From Ruegeria denitrificans (GTDB taxonomy: Bacteria > Pseudomonadota > Alphaproteobacteria > Rhodobacterales > Rhodobacteraceae), in contig NZ_CYUD01000005.1 in NCBI RefSeq assembly GCF_001458295.1, positions 124,001 to 188,000 of the forward strand: a stretch of DNA of 64,000 nucleotides, read 5' to 3'. A program made the translations under genes and the position numbers. Within the stretch, counting starts at the first letter, position 1, and the number at the start of each line of letters is the position of its first letter. Below are positions 63,314 through 64,000 of this stretch, one piece after another. Below the pieces are notes generated by a model. That model did no database searches, was not told the origin of the DNA, and was given only the letters and a program-made list of their open reading frames with translations.

Positions 63314-64000
63314 ATGAGCGAAACGGTCAAACTGTCATTGGACGAAATCCGAGACCTCAGCCTTTCTATTTTGACCAAATCTGGTTTCGGGCCAGATCAT
63401 GCCGTGGCGATCGCCGATACGCTAACCACCTGTCAAATCGACGATTGCCAGTCACATGGATTGTTCCGCCTGTTCATGTGCGCCGACACGATAAAAGCGG
63501 GGCAGATCGACGGGCATGTAGAGCCAGTCCTTGAACCGTCGGATAACGCAGTCGTTCGGGTTAATGCGCAGGGCGGGATGTCCCTGCTGGCGTTCGAAAA
63601 AGCACTGCCGGTTTTGATCGAGAAAACCCGCACCCACGGCATCGCCGCCATGGCGATCAACCGGTGTTTCCATTTCTCGGCGCTTTGGCCTGAGGTCGAG
63701 CGGCTATCCTCAGCTGGTTTGGCGGCGATGGCGATGGTGCCCAGCCATTCCTGGGTTGCCCCTGCCGGCGGCACGCGTGGCAGCCTTGGCACCAACCCGC
63801 TGGCTTTCAGCTGGCCGCGTCGGGGCAAAGACCCGTTCACTTTTGATTTCGCCACCAGCGCTTTTGCCCGGGGAGAAATCGAACTGTACCGCCGAGCAGG
63901 CAAACCCTTGCCCGAGGGTGTGGCCATCGATAAGTACGGCAACCCAACCACTGATCCGCAGGCCGCGATGGACGGAGCCATGCTGACCTTCGGCAGCTAC
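63314..64000 (+). CDS. Ldh_2 family NAD(P)H-dependent oxidoreductase (C-terminal part outside window)
   Basis: 229 codons are visible from the ATG at 63314 (GGGAGACGCAGGGC upstream). The N-terminal DDCQSHGLFRLFMCADTIKA and later RGSLGTNPLAFSWPRRGKDP, FDFATSAFARGEIELYRRAG and GKPLPEGVAIDKYGNPT belong to the malate/L-lactate dehydrogenase 2 family. This group includes ureidoglycolate, sulfolactate and delta1-piperideine-2-carboxylate reductases. The last is the closest by memory (cyclic imine reduction). The reaction cannot be fixed from the visible part. Confidence 0.85.
   Translation, partial: MSETVKLSLDEIRDLSLSILTKSGFGPDHAVAIADTLTTCQIDDCQSHGLFRLFMCADTIKAGQIDGHVEPVLEPSDNAVVRVNAQGGMSLLAFEKALPVLIEKTRTHGIAAMAINRCFHFSALWPEVERLSSAGLAAMAMVPSHSWVAPAGGTRGSLGTNPLAFSWPRRGKDPFTFDFATSAFARGEIELYRRAGKPLPEGVAIDKYGNPTTDPQAAMDGAMLTFGSY

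Overview
The window reads as chromosomal DNA of a marine alphaproteobacterium of the Rhodobacterales (Roseobacter group). The evidence is gene content: a glxBCD-glnT type cluster, a tripartite tricarboxylate transporter (TTT), RTX/type I secretion genes with SapC, a DUF2793 tail-fibre-like gene, cyoABCD, and the dense ATGA-overlap gene packing of the group. No rRNA, tRNA, CRISPR array, insertion sequence or integrase was seen. Both ends cut through genes: a type III glutamine synthetase on the left and an Ldh_2-family oxidoreductase on the right.

Layout. 1-5716: a minus-strand glxB-glxC-glxD-glnT operon (N-methylglutamate synthase-like or glutamate synthase-like subunits plus a type III glutamine synthetase), with an XRE-cupin repressor and a GlxA-type AraC activator upstream. 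The two control regions share an AT-rich box ending in a TTCCTA-N-TAGGAA type palindrome. 5805-10939: a TctCBA transporter with a fumarase-superfamily lyase, divergent from a LysR regulator. 11429-26242: a type I secretion island. It has a PrtD/PrtE-like exporter pair, an RTX protein with a dockerin-like pair, a 1.3 kb-residue Ig-repeat adhesin with a cohesin-like domain, SapC, a TolC-like protein and a LapB/LapC-like exporter pair. 26280-32539: an MsbA-like ABC exporter, a two-component system and a sulfatase/phosphonate monoester hydrolase. 32771-36681: an Mla/Pqi-like lipid transport operon. 36728-39258: an ECF sigma factor with a von Willebrand protein. 39313-41858: a second glutamate-synthase-like enzyme and a tandem fluoride channel pair.

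41949-45925: cytochrome bo-type quinol oxidase cyoABCD. 46115-53118: a murein transglycosylase and an oligopeptide ABC importer with a fused OppDF ATPase. 53423-57748: galU, a DUF2793 tail-fibre-like gene, and the GDP-fucose genes fcl and gmd. 57955-60882: a phytanoyl-CoA dioxygenase-like enzyme with a divergent LysR regulator, and a DUF1612-like HTH protein. 60932-63228: an ECF sigma/anti-sigma pair divergent from a YceI-cytochrome c fusion. 63314-64000: start of an Ldh_2 oxidoreductase.

How it fits together. The most distinctive part is 11429-26242, where two adjacent divergent genes encode putative type I secretion substrates. One ends in a dockerin-like module and the other carries a cohesin-like domain near its C terminus, flanked by two complete inner-membrane exporter pairs and one outer-membrane channel. 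This suggests a cell-surface adhesin on which a second secreted protein may dock. The rest is mostly nutrient uptake (TTT, Opp), envelope maintenance (Mla, MltB, vWA/ECF), respiration and surface polysaccharide precursor synthesis. All function calls rest on motif recognition by eye; no database search was run.
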